Below, one piece after another: positions 41,115 to 51,055 of a stretch of 64,000 nucleotides of DNA (position 1 is the first letter of the stretch; each line of letters begins with the position of its first letter). The position numbers were made by a program, and so were the translations under genes. The DNA is taken from positions 1 to 64,000 of the forward strand of contig JAGFJJ010000031.1 in assembly GCA_024102815.1 (NCBI GenBank), given 5' to 3'. The notes under the pieces are model-generated. The model worked only from the letters and a program-made list of their open reading frames with translations. It ran no database searches and was not told the DNA's origin. Source of the DNA: Phycisphaerae bacterium (GTDB lineage Bacteria; Planctomycetota; Phycisphaerae; UBA1845).

Positions 41115-41726
41115 ATGTTCACCTCGTTGAACGACTGGCTGATCTTCCTGCGCAATTCCGACCCACTGCTCGGCGTGCCTATGGTCGTGGTCGGTGCTTC
41201 GCTATGCCTGTTCGGCTGGCGGCTGTGGCGATTCTGTGTGGTAGTATCTTTTGCATTGATCGGCTACGGCGTCGGCGCCGTGTTCCTCAGCGGGCGCCCG
41301 GATCAGTTGTGGTATACCATTCCCATCGTGGTTGGCCTGGCGGCCTTGAGTTATCCGCTGGCATCCTATGCCGTGGCCGTGTTGGGGGGATTGCTCGGCG
41401 CGGCCCTCGTTTCGCATCTCATGGCCGATCTTCGAATCGATACCTACGTTTACTGGATCATCTGCGCCGTGGCCTTCTTCGGCGCGACGGGATACGCCCT
41501 GATCAACCGGCGCCTCGTGGTCATTCTCGTTACCGCCGCAATCGGGGCCTTCCTTGTGCTGTCCGGACTTACCGCATTCCTCATGGCATCACCGAGCATG
41601 TACGGCTCCATGCGCTCCGTCGTCACCAGCAGCGTGATCGCGCTGCCCTTCGTGATGCTCGTGCCCACGGTGATGAGCTGCTTCTACCAGGTGGCCGAGG
41701 TAAACCGCCTGCAAGTGGAATTGTGA
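41115..41726 (+). CDS. Multi-pass membrane protein, relative of the preceding gene
   Basis: A 203-residue protein from ATG 41115 with six to seven membrane helices: VVVGASLCLFGWRLWRFCVV, VSFALIGYGVGAVFL, YTIPIVVGLAALSYPLASYA, VAVLGGLLGAALVSHLM, YWIICAVAFFGATGYALI and VVILVTAAIGAFLVLSGLTA. The glycine-rich helix pattern resembles the upstream protein, suggesting duplication and divergence. No enzymatic motif seen. Confidence 0.65.
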   Translation: MFTSLNDWLIFLRNSDPLLGVPMVVVGASLCLFGWRLWRFCVVVSFALIGYGVGAVFLSGRPDQLWYTIPIVVGLAALSYPLASYAVAVLGGLLGAALVSHLMADLRIDTYVYWIICAVAFFGATGYALINRRLVVILVTAAIGAFLVLSGLTAFLMASPSMYGSMRSVVTSSVIALPFVMLVPTVMSCFYQVAEVNRLQVEL

Positions 41727-41824
41727 TCGACGGAGCCTCCTGTTCGAGCGCCCGCAGGTCGCACGTTCCTTGCCGGTTATTCCAGTCCCCGGCAACCACC
41801 CTCCCGGAACATTGGTCCGCTCCA

Positions 41825-43369
41825 TCATCCCACGCGCCAGATTGTCCCGTCCGGTCGGTCCTCCAGCGTGATCTTGCGCTCCGCCAGAAGGTCGCGGATC
41901 AGGTCGGACGTTTCGTAGTCCTTCTTGTTCTTGCGCAGGTGCTGGCGGATCTGGATCAGCACCTGCATTACCGCGTCAGTCAGTCCGTCGTCACCGGCGG
42001 CACGCTTCGCCGCGGGTTCGATGAACATGCCGATCAGCCGCGCCGTGGCGATCAGCCGTCCCGTAGCGTTGGTGGCGTCGTCGAGCAGTTCTTTCGACCC
42101 CCCGGACTCCAGCTTGTTCTGTTCGATGAAGCGGTTGATCGCCCCGGCGAAATCGAACAGCGCCGCCAGCGCCCCGGCCGTGTTGAAGTCGTCGTTCATC
42201 GCCCGCACGAACGCATCAACGTGCTCCTTGCTCGCTTCCGAAAGCGTCGCATCAAGAAGCTGGGCCGCCGACCAGCGGGGTTCGTCATGCTTCGGCGCGC
42301 CCAGCCGATCCGCCGCCGTGTAAGGCGAAATTCGGGCGATGCGCTCCACGCGCTCGAACAAGCGGTAGAACGTATCGAGTCCCTTGCGCTTGCTTTCGAT
42401 TTCCGCGTCGGAGTATTCGATCGGCCGGCGATATTGCGTGCTCAGGACAAAGAAGCGGATCAGCTCTCCGGGATACTCGTCGAGCAGCACGTGCAACGTC
42501 ATCTTCCGCAGCGCCGCCTGCATTTCCGGATCGGTATCCGACTTGGCGATCTTTTTCGATTCACCCTTCTTCGTGTTGATCCGCGTCAGGCCATTGTGCA
42601 TCCAGTACTTGACGAAAGGCCGGCCCGTCGCGCACTCCGACTGCGCGATCTCGTTCTCGTGGTGGGGGAAGATGAGGTCCATGCCGCCCCCGTGGATGTC
42701 GAACGTCTCGCCGAGATAGCGCATGGCCATCGCGGAACACTCGATGTGCCACCCGGGGCGTCCGGGACCCCAGGGTGAATCGAACTTGACCTCGTCCGGC
42801 TCATCCGGCTTGGACGCCTTCCAGAGGGCAAAATCCCCTGCATTGCGTTTCTCGCCGCTCTGCAAATCGCGCTGGCCCTCCTGCTCCTCCACGCGGCGAT
42901 TGGATAGCTTCCCGTAGTCGTCGTCCTTGGTGACATCGAAGTACACGTCGCCGCCGGATGGATACGCGATGCCTCGATCCACCAGTCGTTGGATGATCCC
43001 GATAATGTCTCCGATGTGCTCCGACGCCTTGGGCATGAGGTCGATGGTGTCGATGTGGAGACACTTCATTGCCTTCATGTAATCGGCCGTAACGCGCTCC
43101 GCCAGTTCCAGCGTCGTGCAGCCCTGCTTGTTCGCCTCGACAATCAGCTTGTCGTCCACGTCAGTGACGTTGACCACCCACGTCACCTTGAATCCGCACC
43201 AGGCCAGGTAGCGCTTGATCGCGTCGAAGATGATCGGGCCGATGGCGTGCCCGAGATGGCTCGGCTTGTAGACCGTCGGGCCGCAAAGGTAGATGCCCAC
43301 CTCGCCCGGGCGCATCGTCTCGAACGGCTCCTTCTTGCGTGTCAGCGTGTTATAGACCGTCAGGTTCAT
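41825..43369 (-). CDS. cysS: Cysteinyl-tRNA synthetase
   Basis: A 514-residue class I synthetase charging tRNA-Cys. [19 protein letters not shown] holds the zinc Cys and the HIGH-type motif (HLGH), followed by [28 protein letters not shown] and [14 protein letters not shown] supply the other zinc ligands. The KMSKS signature is altered: after TKKGESK the sequence reads KIAKSD, with a short insertion before it. A long C-terminal DALR region follows. The rest is normal, so the enzyme is probably active. Confidence 0.93.
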   Translation of the reverse strand: MNLTVYNTLTRKKEPFETMRPGEVGIYLCGPTVYKPSHLGHAIGPIIFDAIKRYLAWCGFKVTWVVNVTDVDDKLIVEANKQGCTTLELAERVTADYMKAMKCLHIDTIDLMPKASEHIGDIIGIIQRLVDRGIAYPSGGDVYFDVTKDDDYGKLSNRRVEEQEGQRDLQSGEKRNAGDFALWKASKPDEPDEVKFDSPWGPGRPGWHIECSAMAMRYLGETFDIHGGGMDLIFPHHENEIAQSECATGRPFVKYWMHNGLTRINTKKGESKKIAKSDTDPEMQAALRKMTLHVLLDEYPGELIRFFVLSTQYRRPIEYSDAEIESKRKGLDTFYRLFERVERIARISPYTAADRLGAPKHDEPRWSAAQLLDATLSEASKEHVDAFVRAMNDDFNTAGALAALFDFAGAINRFIEQNKLESGGSKELLDDATNATGRLIATARLIGMFIEPAAKRAAGDDGLTDAVMQVLIQIRQHLRKNKKDYETSDLIRDLLAERKITLEDRPDGTIWRVG

Positions 43370-43428
43370 GATTCCGCTTCCATTCCGCGATAAGACGCGT
43401 CATGCCGCAGTGGCGTCCAGTTGCGCCG

Positions 43429-43926
43429 TCACGGCAATTGGTTTCCACGCGATTCGATTTCCACGAGCGCCACGGCCGTGCAGGCCATGGCCTCGCCCCG
43501 GCCCACAGGTCCTACGCCTTCGTTCGTCTTGGCCTTGACGTTCACGGCGTCTGCTGACAGACCAATCAACTCCGCCATCGACGCGCCCATCTTCCGCTTG
43601 AGGTCGCCTAACTTGGGCGCCTCGGCGTGGACAATGACGTCGAGATTGACAGGGCGTCCGCCACGCTCGCGTACGCGTCGAACCACCTCGACCAGGATCA
43701 ACTTGCTGTCCGCGCCGCGATATACCGGATCGCTGTCCGGGAACAGGTCGCCGATGTCCGGCAGCCCGGCTGCGCCCAGGAGGGCGTCGGCCACCGCGTG
43801 CAGCACAACATCCGCATCGCTATGTCCGATAAGTCCGAGCTCGAAGGGGACCTCGACGCCGCCCAGGATCAGCCGACGTCCCGCGGCGAGCCGGTGCAGA
43901 TCATAGCCGATTCCCACGCGCAGCAT
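43429..43926 (-). CDS. ispF: 2-C-methyl-D-erythritol 2,4-cyclodiphosphate synthase
   Basis: A 165-residue IspF of the MEP isoprenoid pathway: MLRVGIGYDLHRL with the Asp/His metal pair, LGLIGHSDADVVLHAVADAL, GDLFPDSDPVYRGADS, and AKTNEGVGPVGRGEAMACTA. It closes the cyclodiphosphate from CDP-ME phosphate and works as a trimer. It lies 59 bases upstream of cysS on the same strand, so they probably form an operon. Confidence 0.95.
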   Translation of the reverse strand: MLRVGIGYDLHRLAAGRRLILGGVEVPFELGLIGHSDADVVLHAVADALLGAAGLPDIGDLFPDSDPVYRGADSKLILVEVVRRVRERGGRPVNLDVIVHAEAPKLGDLKRKMGASMAELIGLSADAVNVKAKTNEGVGPVGRGEAMACTAVALVEIESRGNQLP

Positions 43927-44185
43927 GGCGTTCGTTCCTCAAACGAAGGGGTAAACGCTATCGGCAACGCGTGGGTGATTCAAGCCCGCCATTCTCAGGG
44001 GCGGGACCGCTGTCGCACCGCCTTCTCAATGCTGTTTCGCAGCCTGGAACATATCGGACGGGGACGACAACCCTTGCTTTGACCCTTAACATGGACATAA
44101 AGTTGCCTGAAAGGGGGGGCTTACGCTCGGGTCGTCCTTGGCGCCGGACCCCTCCTTGTTCATCCCCAGCTTGGGAGAACCTGTA

Positions 44186-46096
44186 ATGCGTCGTGCTTCG
44201 ACTGTGCTCGGATTCTGGCTCACCTGCGGATTGGCCTTGGCCGTGGCCGCGGTTTTCATCCCCGGTTGTCCGCCGGCGCCGCCCTCGAACGGCAACACCA
44301 ACGGCAATACGAATGGCAACAACAATGGCAACGACAACACGCCGGGTGAAGACGCCGATGGCGACGGCGTGACCGATGCCGCTGATCTCTGTCCCGACAC
44401 GCCCGCGGGCGCCGAGGTCGATGCCGACGGCTGTGCCGATACGCAACGTGACACCGACGGTGACGGCGTATTCGACGCCTTTGATGACTGCCCGGACACG
44501 CCCGCCAATACCACGGTCGGCAACGACGGGTGTCCGATTGACGATCCCGACCTCGACAGCGACGGCGTGCCCAACGATCAGGACCTTTGTCCCGGAACGC
44601 CCGCGCGCGTCGCGGTAGATGCCAACGGCTGCTCCGCCGCCCAGCGCGATACCGATGGCGACGGCGTCAGCGACGCGGATGACGATTGCCCGCGTACCCC
44701 GGCCGGGGCGGATGTCGACGCCAACGGATGCCGCATTACTGCCGGCGGACCCGACTCCGACGGTGACGGCGTCAACGACGACGTGGACGACTGTCCCGAT
44801 ACCCCCGCTGGCGCGACTGTGGATGCCACCGGCTGCGCGCCCAGCCAGCTTGACTCTGACAACGATGGTGTGACCGATGACGTGGACGTGTGCGGCGGCA
44901 CCATGGCCGGTGCGACGGTTGACGCCCAGGGATGCTCCGCCGCCCAACGCGATACCGACGGTGACGGCGTCAACGATGCGGTCGATCAGTGTCCGGATAC
45001 GCCCGCCGGCACGGCCGTGGGCGCTGACGGTTGCCCGACCGGCGGTGGGGGTGGCGGAGGCGGTGGCGGCGGCGGAGCCGTCTGTGGAAACGGCGTGGTC
45101 GAAACCGGTGAAGGTTGCGAGCCGCCCAACACGCCGACCTGCGACGCGAACTGCCAGATCACCAGCGGCGGCGGACTGGCCAACAACAGTTGCTCCAGCC
45201 CCACGGCCATTGGCGAAAGCACGCGCCAGTACAGCAACGTCGGCGCCACAACGGACGGACCAGCCGACTGCACGTTCTTCGGCAATGCTCAGACCGATTC
45301 GGACATCTGGTACTGTTACACCGCCACCTGCACGGAGCAGGTCATCGTCAGCCTGTGCGGCAGCCAATACGACACTAAGCTCGTTGTCTACAACGGATGC
45401 GATTGCCCCACCGGCGACCCGCAGGAGGTCGAGGCTTGCAGCGATGACGCTTGCGGCAACGGGAACGAGTCGCGCCTTACCATCTCAGCCGTTGCGGGTC
45501 AGCAGTACCTGATCCGCGTAGGCGGATTCCGGGGCGACCAGAACAACGACCAGGGTGCCGGCACGTTAACGGTTTATTGCGAAAGCGACCCCAACCGTGG
45601 CGACAACGCCTGTCTGAACAGCCAGGGCGATTGCTTCGCGGGGCATATGGGTGCCGGATGCGAAACGACGGAAGTCTGCACGAACACGTGCAACGCGGAC
45701 CCGTACTGCTGCGACACGCTCTGGGATGACCTGTGCGGGGAAAAAGCCGACGGTATCGTCAATGGTTTCCCCTCATGCTCGCCCGCGTCCGGTGCCTGCG
45801 AAGTGGGACGGGCCACGCCCGGCTGCAACGACGTGGACTGCTGCCAGGCGGTCTGTGAACAGGATCCGTTCTGTTGTCTGACCCAGTGGGACGGCGTCTG
45901 CGCCGCGGAAATCGGCCCCGTCTGCGCATTGTTCCCGGCCTGCGGCATGGGAGGTAGTTGTTTCGAGGCCAATGCTCTGGTCCCGGGTTGCGACAACGCC
46001 GCCTGCTGTGCGCTGGTCTGTGCCCAGGACGGCGCCTGTTGCACCGACGGCTGGGACGAGATCTGCGTGAACGCGGCCACGACCCTTTGCCGTTAG
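44186..46096 (+). CDS. Secreted TSP3-repeat, cysteine-rich protein
   Basis: A 636-residue exported protein from ATG 44186 (GGGAGAAC before). A signal sequence ends near FIPGC, a possible lipoprotein site but with Pro in the lipobox. An Asn/Gly/Thr linker leads to seven thrombospondin-type-3-like calcium-binding repeats (DTDGDGVNDAVDQCPDTPAG type) of about 28-32 residues, a run of 11 Gly, a GNGVVETGEGCEPP cysteine repeat (DUF4215-like), a PPC-like beta domain, and three C-terminal repeats with CCDTLWDDLCGE-type cores. Probably a cell-surface adhesion or matrix protein; many disulfides are expected. Confidence 0.8.
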   Translation: MRRASTVLGFWLTCGLALAVAAVFIPGCPPAPPSNGNTNGNTNGNNNGNDNTPGEDADGDGVTDAADLCPDTPAGAEVDADGCADTQRDTDGDGVFDAFDDCPDTPANTTVGNDGCPIDDPDLDSDGVPNDQDLCPGTPARVAVDANGCSAAQRDTDGDGVSDADDDCPRTPAGADVDANGCRITAGGPDSDGDGVNDDVDDCPDTPAGATVDATGCAPSQLDSDNDGVTDDVDVCGGTMAGATVDAQGCSAAQRDTDGDGVNDAVDQCPDTPAGTAVGADGCPTGGGGGGGGGGGGAVCGNGVVETGEGCEPPNTPTCDANCQITSGGGLANNSCSSPTAIGESTRQYSNVGATTDGPADCTFFGNAQTDSDIWYCYTATCTEQVIVSLCGSQYDTKLVVYNGCDCPTGDPQEVEACSDDACGNGNESRLTISAVAGQQYLIRVGGFRGDQNNDQGAGTLTVYCESDPNRGDNACLNSQGDCFAGHMGAGCETTEVCTNTCNADPYCCDTLWDDLCGEKADGIVNGFPSCSPASGACEVGRATPGCNDVDCCQAVCEQDPFCCLTQWDGVCAAEIGPVCALFPACGMGGSCFEANALVPGCDNAACCALVCAQDGACCTDGWDEICVNAATTLCR

Positions 46097-46186
46097 AAAC
46101 AGACTCGTCGCGTCTGCGATTGCAAAGCTCGGTAAAAGCGCTACGATCCGGCAGGAGCCTTGTTCCTCCTGACCGGATCGTTGCAT

Positions 46187-46669
46187 GTGTTGACCCAGAA
46201 AAAAGCGATTCTCTTCCTCTGCACGGCCAACGCCTGTCGTTCACAAATGGCGGAGGCACTGCTCCGTCATCTCGGCGACGAGGACTTCGAGGCCTACAGC
46301 GCCGGTTCGCGTCCGGCCGGGTTCGTCCACCCGCTGGCGCTGGACGTTCTCGAGCACCTGGGTGTTTCCGCCGATGGCCAGTTCTCCAAGAGCTGGGACG
46401 AACTTTCCGACTGCCGCTTCGACGTGGTGATCACGCTCTGTGACGCCGCGGCCGACCAGCCCTGTCCGGTCTGGCCCGGCGCGCCCCTCCGTGCCCATTG
46501 GCCGTTGCCCGATCCCGTATTTCATCAGGGTACGGATGAAAATCGTCTGGCGTTCGCCCTGCGCGTCGCGGATCGCCTACGCACGAAGATCCAGGGTTTG
46601 ATCGACCTTGACTGGTCCCTCCAGCAAGCCAACCTTCAGCAACGGCTGGAGTTTCTGGGCGAAATCTGA
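46187..46669 (+). CDS. Arsenate reductase-like / low-Mr protein tyrosine phosphatase fold
   Basis: About 160 residues with the P-loop LFLCTANACRSQMAEALL near the start (CX5RS), AGSRPAGFVHPLALDVLEHL, and two further Cys in VVITLCDAAADQPCPVWPG. The three-Cys set matches thioredoxin-coupled arsenate reductases (ArsC), which reduce arsenate by a Cys relay; a phosphatase role is the alternative. The start is uncertain: GTG 46187 or TTG 46160, the latter with GGAG upstream. No arsenic-resistance genes are nearby, so I leave the symbol empty. Confidence 0.8.
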   Translation: MLTQKKAILFLCTANACRSQMAEALLRHLGDEDFEAYSAGSRPAGFVHPLALDVLEHLGVSADGQFSKSWDELSDCRFDVVITLCDAAADQPCPVWPGAPLRAHWPLPDPVFHQGTDENRLAFALRVADRLRTKIQGLIDLDWSLQQANLQQRLEFLGEI

Positions 46670-46714
46670 ACCATCTGCCGAGCCGCGCGGCGTTTACGCG
46701 CTGGACCGCGAACC

Positions 46715-47203
46715 ATGGATACTGCAATGCTGTTGGACTCCGCCGCCGACGAACGTTTCATGCGTGCCGCATTGGACGAAGCGGTCAATGCCCTGGAGGA
46801 GGGCGAGGTGCCGGTGGGTGCCGTCGTCGTTTCGGGCGGAAAGATCATCGGCAGGGGGCACAACCAGCGCGAGACGCTTCGTGACCCCACCGCCCACGCA
46901 GAAATGATCGCCCTCACCGCCGCCGCGGCCGCGCTCGATTCCTGGCGCCTCGAAAACTGCACGCTTTACGTCACGCTTGAGCCCTGCGCCATGTGCGCCG
47001 GTGCCATTGTACTGGCACGACTCCCGCGACTGGTGTACGGCCCCGACGACCCCAAGGCAGGCGCCTGTCGTTCCCTGTTCGAAATCCCCACGGACCCTCG
47101 TCTCAACCACCGTGTTGATCTGACCGCCGGCGTCCTGGCCGATGACGGCGCTTCGTTGCTGCGGGAATTCTTCGCCCGTCAGCGCGCCCTGGGAAAAAAG
47201 TGA
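46715..47203 (+). CDS. tadA: tRNA-specific adenosine deaminase
   Basis: A 162-residue cytidine-deaminase-fold enzyme: [20 protein letters not shown], the zinc/catalytic [14 protein letters not shown] (HAE) and [13 protein letters not shown] (PCxxC), then [20 protein letters not shown]. It converts A34 to inosine in tRNA-Arg(ACG). Family length and motifs are complete. It lies 45 bases downstream of the ArsC-like gene, so the two may be cotranscribed. Confidence 0.94.
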   Translation: MDTAMLLDSAADERFMRAALDEAVNALEEGEVPVGAVVVSGGKIIGRGHNQRETLRDPTAHAEMIALTAAAAALDSWRLENCTLYVTLEPCAMCAGAIVLARLPRLVYGPDDPKAGACRSLFEIPTDPRLNHRVDLTAGVLADDGASLLREFFARQRALGKK

Positions 47204-47296
47204 GGGCTCCGCCTGCGGAAGTGACCGCGAACTGCTGCTGGAGCCGGCTCGCTCTTATCGCCCTGTTGGACGTCTCCTCGCATCAATGATATAGGT

Positions 47297-49033
47297 ATGC
47301 CCGCGAATCAGCCGGGTCGCGCATGGCGCGATGATGCGACCGGTACGGATTCCATTCCCGTTTTCAGGGCCAGCTTCGTGACCTCCCGTCCGCCGTCCGG
47401 ATCGATTGCCTCTGCGAAACCGCGACCTCGCCTGACCACGCTCGCAGGGATCGTGATCGCCGCTGGTCTAATCTGGCGCGTCATGCAGTACGCTCTTGGC
47501 CTGCCCGTCTGGGGTGACGAAGCCTTCGTCGGCGTGAACTTCCTCATGCGCGACTTCGCGGGCATGATCAAGCCGCTCGTCTACGGGCAGATCTGTCCGC
47601 TCTTCTTCATGTGGGGCGAACTGGCCGTAAGCCGAGTTCTGGGCTACTCGGAGTGGGCTCTTCGTCTTCTGCCATTCCTTGTGGGCTTGGCCGGCTTGGC
47701 GCTCTTCATCCGCTTCGCCCGACACGTTCTCCCCCGCACTGCGGCGTTGATGGCCATTGCCATCTTCGCCTCATCCTATTTCATTGTCCGCCATGCCGCC
47801 GAGATCAAGCCCTATTCGGGAGATCTGCTGGTCTCGTTGGGTCTGATTGCGCTCGCCGTCGCCGTCGCCGAGCACCCGCGCTCCTGGGTCCGCTGGGCCG
47901 GGCTGATCCTGCTTGCCGGCGCGGGCATCTGGAGTTCGTACCCCTCGATGTTTGTCGGGGGCGCGGTCGGTCTCTACTTGACGGCAAGACTCATCCGCAT
48001 GGGGTTTCCGAAGGGGTTTCTTGCCGGATGGCTCCTCTTCGGATTGGTGCTCATCGGCAACGCCGCGTGGATGTACTTCGCGTATGCCAAGCCCCACGCC
48101 GCTCAGGCGGCCGACGTTTTCGAGCTCGCCAGTTGGCAACGCGCGTTCCCGCCGACGGACCGTCCATGGACCATTCCTTTCTGGCTCCTCTACATCCACA
48201 CGGGCTACCTTTTCGCCTATCCGCAGGGCGGCCACCCGCCGGGGAGCATCATCACGCTCTTGCTTTTCCTGGTGGGCGCCTGGCGACTATATCGCAAGGA
48301 TCGCGATCTGCTTCTTCTGCTCATCGCGCCATTCGTTCTGACCTTTATCGCCGCGGCTTTGCATGCGTATCCCTACGGCGGATCGGCCCGCGTCGCCCAG
48401 CACCTTGCCCCGCCCATCTGTCTTCTAGCGGGGCTGGGGCTCTCCGTCCTGCTGCGCGCCGGCCTGCGAAACCGCCGGCTCCGGCTGGGCCTGACCGTCG
48501 CCACAATTGTTTTTACCGTGATTCCCGTGGCCGGAATTGCCCGAGCCATCATCCAGCCCTACAAGTCGGAAGAAGTCTATCGGCGGCGTCAGGCGGTCGA
48601 GTCGCTCGTTGAGCAAACCGGTCCCGCCGACCGCTGGGTCCTGTTCAACAGCATTGACCGCAACGACTACGCCCCCTGGCTGGGCGACTGGCGCGGCATC
48701 GGTGCCCAATTCCTGTTCGATGTGATGCGCTTCGCGCCCGTGGAGGTCAGATACTCGCCCCCGCCAGACTCCGTGCAGCGCCCGCCGGACGGTACCCTTT
48801 GGCTATTCGTCTACTATGCCAAGCGAGATGACAAGGAAAAGATGGTTCCCTTTTCCGATGAGCAGCTGGAGGCTTACCTGGGCAACATCTCGGCCCGCCT
48901 GGGACCACCGCAGCGCGAGGAAGTCGTCTTTGTCGATCGCAAGAAAGCCGGGGGGGAAAAGAAGGAATCGCTGATCATCTACCGCTGGCCGGCCAAGGAC
49001 GGCCCGGTATCCGCAGACTCCGGCTCAGGCTGA
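47297..49033 (+). CDS. GT-C-type membrane glycosyltransferase
   Basis: A 578-residue integral membrane protein with about ten helices. The first extracytoplasmic loop has VWGDEAFVGVNFLMRD, the Asp-Glu acidic motif typical of PMT/ArnT-like GT-C enzymes that use lipid-linked sugars; FIVRHAAEIKPYSGDLLVSL resembles the ArnT/PMT-2 second loop. The C-terminal 150 residues are soluble and periplasmic. Likely glycosylates proteins or envelope lipids. The last nine bases overlap the converging BNR-type gene. Confidence 0.75.
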   Translation: MPANQPGRAWRDDATGTDSIPVFRASFVTSRPPSGSIASAKPRPRLTTLAGIVIAAGLIWRVMQYALGLPVWGDEAFVGVNFLMRDFAGMIKPLVYGQICPLFFMWGELAVSRVLGYSEWALRLLPFLVGLAGLALFIRFARHVLPRTAALMAIAIFASSYFIVRHAAEIKPYSGDLLVSLGLIALAVAVAEHPRSWVRWAGLILLAGAGIWSSYPSMFVGGAVGLYLTARLIRMGFPKGFLAGWLLFGLVLIGNAAWMYFAYAKPHAAQAADVFELASWQRAFPPTDRPWTIPFWLLYIHTGYLFAYPQGGHPPGSIITLLLFLVGAWRLYRKDRDLLLLLIAPFVLTFIAAALHAYPYGGSARVAQHLAPPICLLAGLGLSVLLRAGLRNRRLRLGLTVATIVFTVIPVAGIARAIIQPYKSEEVYRRRQAVESLVEQTGPADRWVLFNSIDRNDYAPWLGDWRGIGAQFLFDVMRFAPVEVRYSPPPDSVQRPPDGTLWLFVYYAKRDDKEKMVPFSDEQLEAYLGNISARLGPPQREEVVFVDRKKAGGEKKESLIIYRWPAKDGPVSADSGSG

Positions 49034-50971
49034 CCGGCGATCCGGACCGAAAACGACTTTGCCGCAGACCAGGAGCACCATCGCAAACACGACAAGTCCC
49101 CAATCCGAGGTCGTCGGGATCGCCTCGGCACAGCCGGGGGCATAAACGCGGTCATCCACGTTCGCGCATTGGTCCACACAGTCGGCCACGGTGTCGCCGT
49201 CGGAATCCACGTCCGCCACGCCGCACCCGCACACCCCGGGATCGATCTTGTTCGGGTCGAACGGGCATGCTTCGTCGGAGTCGCACGCGCCGTCTCCGTC
49301 GCGGTCGTCCAGGAAATCCACCGGACACGGGTCGCACACGTTGCCCTTGCCGTCGCCATCGATGTCGGCCTGGTCGGAGTTCGTGGACATCGGGCAGTTG
49401 TCGCAGGCATCGATTACGCCGTCGGAGTCGCCGTCCGGGTCGCACTCGTCTGGCCGGTTGTTGCCGTCGCAGTCCTCGCTCGTGCCCGCCGCAACATCGC
49501 ACGAATCGATGTTGTTGTTGCCGTTGCAGTCCAGCGCGGGATCATCGGCCAGCTCGTCCTCGTCGGCAACACCGTTGTCATCGCAGTCAAACCCGATGCG
49601 CAGGAAGTAGACGTCCTGCTCACCGTTGAATGTGGCGCAGTAGGCTAGGCTGGCCCCGTGCCGGTCGGAGACCATATCGTAGTAGTCCCCGATCTTGTTC
49701 TGTCGAGGCCATCCCAGGTAACTGTTGAAGGGCGGCGTGACCGGCACGTTCGCCGACCAGGTCTCGCCAAAGTCGAGCGAGTAGCTGTAATAGACTTCGC
49801 TGATCCTGAAATCGCCCGAAGCCCGCGTATCGTTCCAGATCGCGTCGATCCGTCCGTTGGGCGCCACCGACATCGTCCCGAACCACTGCCACGCGCCCGA
49901 TCCGGCGTCATCATTGACCGGCACCGGCGCGCTCCATGTCACTCCGCCGTCGGTACTGCGCACGAACATGACGTCGAGCGGATCGCTTCCCGGCGGGTCC
50001 ACGGACGCCAGGAGGTAGACGTTACCCCGCCCCGGCCCTGGGGAATTGTCCGTGGCCACCCAAACTTGCCCGAGAAGCCCGCCGGGGTTGGGACCGGTGG
50101 AAATCCGCGTGAGCCCGCCGATATTGACGGAATTCGCCCAGTCAAACGTCGGGGCAGCGCCCGGGTTTCGCGCGTTGGTCGATCGGGCGATGGTCGCCCC
50201 GACGCCCGAGATGTAAACCTCGCCGTCCGGGCCCACGGCGACGGTTCCCCAGTACGGCGCCGTGGGAATCGCCAGGATATTCGGATAGGTCAACCCTCCG
50301 TCCACGGACCGGGTGAAATCCCGCCCCGAGCAGCAGCTGTATACCCGATTCCACGTCGTGTAGATGTTGCCGTTGCCGATCCCGCCCGTGGTATCAATGT
50401 CCATCCAGGTCTTGTCCCCGCCCCGTGCGGGGATCGGCCCGGCCCAGGTGGTGCCACCGTCGCCGGAGATGAACATCTCTGCCGAAAGGATGCTGCTCAG
50501 GCTGTAATAATAGATGTTGCCCAGCGAGTCCGCACCCAGCACCGGATCGCTGCGAAATTGCCCCGGCTGAAGCGAACCGGGGAACGCCCACGTCGCGCCG
50601 CCATTGCGGGTGTAGGCATATCCCGCCTGCCGGAAGTCCGACGCAATCGTGTCGAACTGCCGCCATCCGATGACGATGACGTCGGGGTCGGTCGGATCGA
50701 CGGCCAGCGAAGGTTCGTTGGCGGCGTCACCCGGGATGTTGGTCTGGTTCGGCCGGACGTTCACCTGCACGCTGCGAAATCGTCCGCGGTCCACCGTGCC
50801 GAACCGCTCGACGTAGGTTCCCGGCGGATCACCCGGACCGGGCATGTAGGGGTCGTGGTGCGTTTCCAGGAGCTCTGTCGGCGGGGGCTGACCGACGGGT
50901 TCATCGCCTCGACTCACCGCGCCGGCGAACATCAGGACGACGGCGGCAAAACGGACCGTGTGATGGCTCAT
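49025..50971 (-). CDS. Secreted BNR-type protein with TSP3 region and IPTL-CTERM-like signal
   Basis: A 648-residue exported protein from ATG 50969-50971. Signal peptide AAVVLMFAGAVSRGDE; residues about 60 to 460 form a sialidase-type beta-propeller with Asp-box-like repeats (RNGGATWAFPG, GDGGTTWAGPI, TDGGVTWSAPV, DFGETWSANVP); then a calcium-binding TSP3/Asp-rich region; then AIPTTSDWGLVVFAMVLLVC and a basic tail, an IPTL-CTERM-like sorting signal. Such tails are processed by exosortase-type systems. No catalytic sialidase residues can be assigned. Confidence 0.8.
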   Translation of the reverse strand: MSHHTVRFAAVVLMFAGAVSRGDEPVGQPPPTELLETHHDPYMPGPGDPPGTYVERFGTVDRGRFRSVQVNVRPNQTNIPGDAANEPSLAVDPTDPDVIVIGWRQFDTIASDFRQAGYAYTRNGGATWAFPGSLQPGQFRSDPVLGADSLGNIYYYSLSSILSAEMFISGDGGTTWAGPIPARGGDKTWMDIDTTGGIGNGNIYTTWNRVYSCCSGRDFTRSVDGGLTYPNILAIPTAPYWGTVAVGPDGEVYISGVGATIARSTNARNPGAAPTFDWANSVNIGGLTRISTGPNPGGLLGQVWVATDNSPGPGRGNVYLLASVDPPGSDPLDVMFVRSTDGGVTWSAPVPVNDDAGSGAWQWFGTMSVAPNGRIDAIWNDTRASGDFRISEVYYSYSLDFGETWSANVPVTPPFNSYLGWPRQNKIGDYYDMVSDRHGASLAYCATFNGEQDVYFLRIGFDCDDNGVADEDELADDPALDCNGNNNIDSCDVAAGTSEDCDGNNRPDECDPDGDSDGVIDACDNCPMSTNSDQADIDGDGKGNVCDPCPVDFLDDRDGDGACDSDEACPFDPNKIDPGVCGCGVADVDSDGDTVADCVDQCANVDDRVYAPGCAEAIPTTSDWGLVVFAMVLLVCGKVVFGPDRRSA

Positions 50972-51055
50972 CGTGGGAGCTCCGGTGGGGTTCCATCTTG
51001 ATACCATAAACCCCGCCCGCGCCGATTCTGTTCCCGTTTCCGACCTTTTCTTCGA

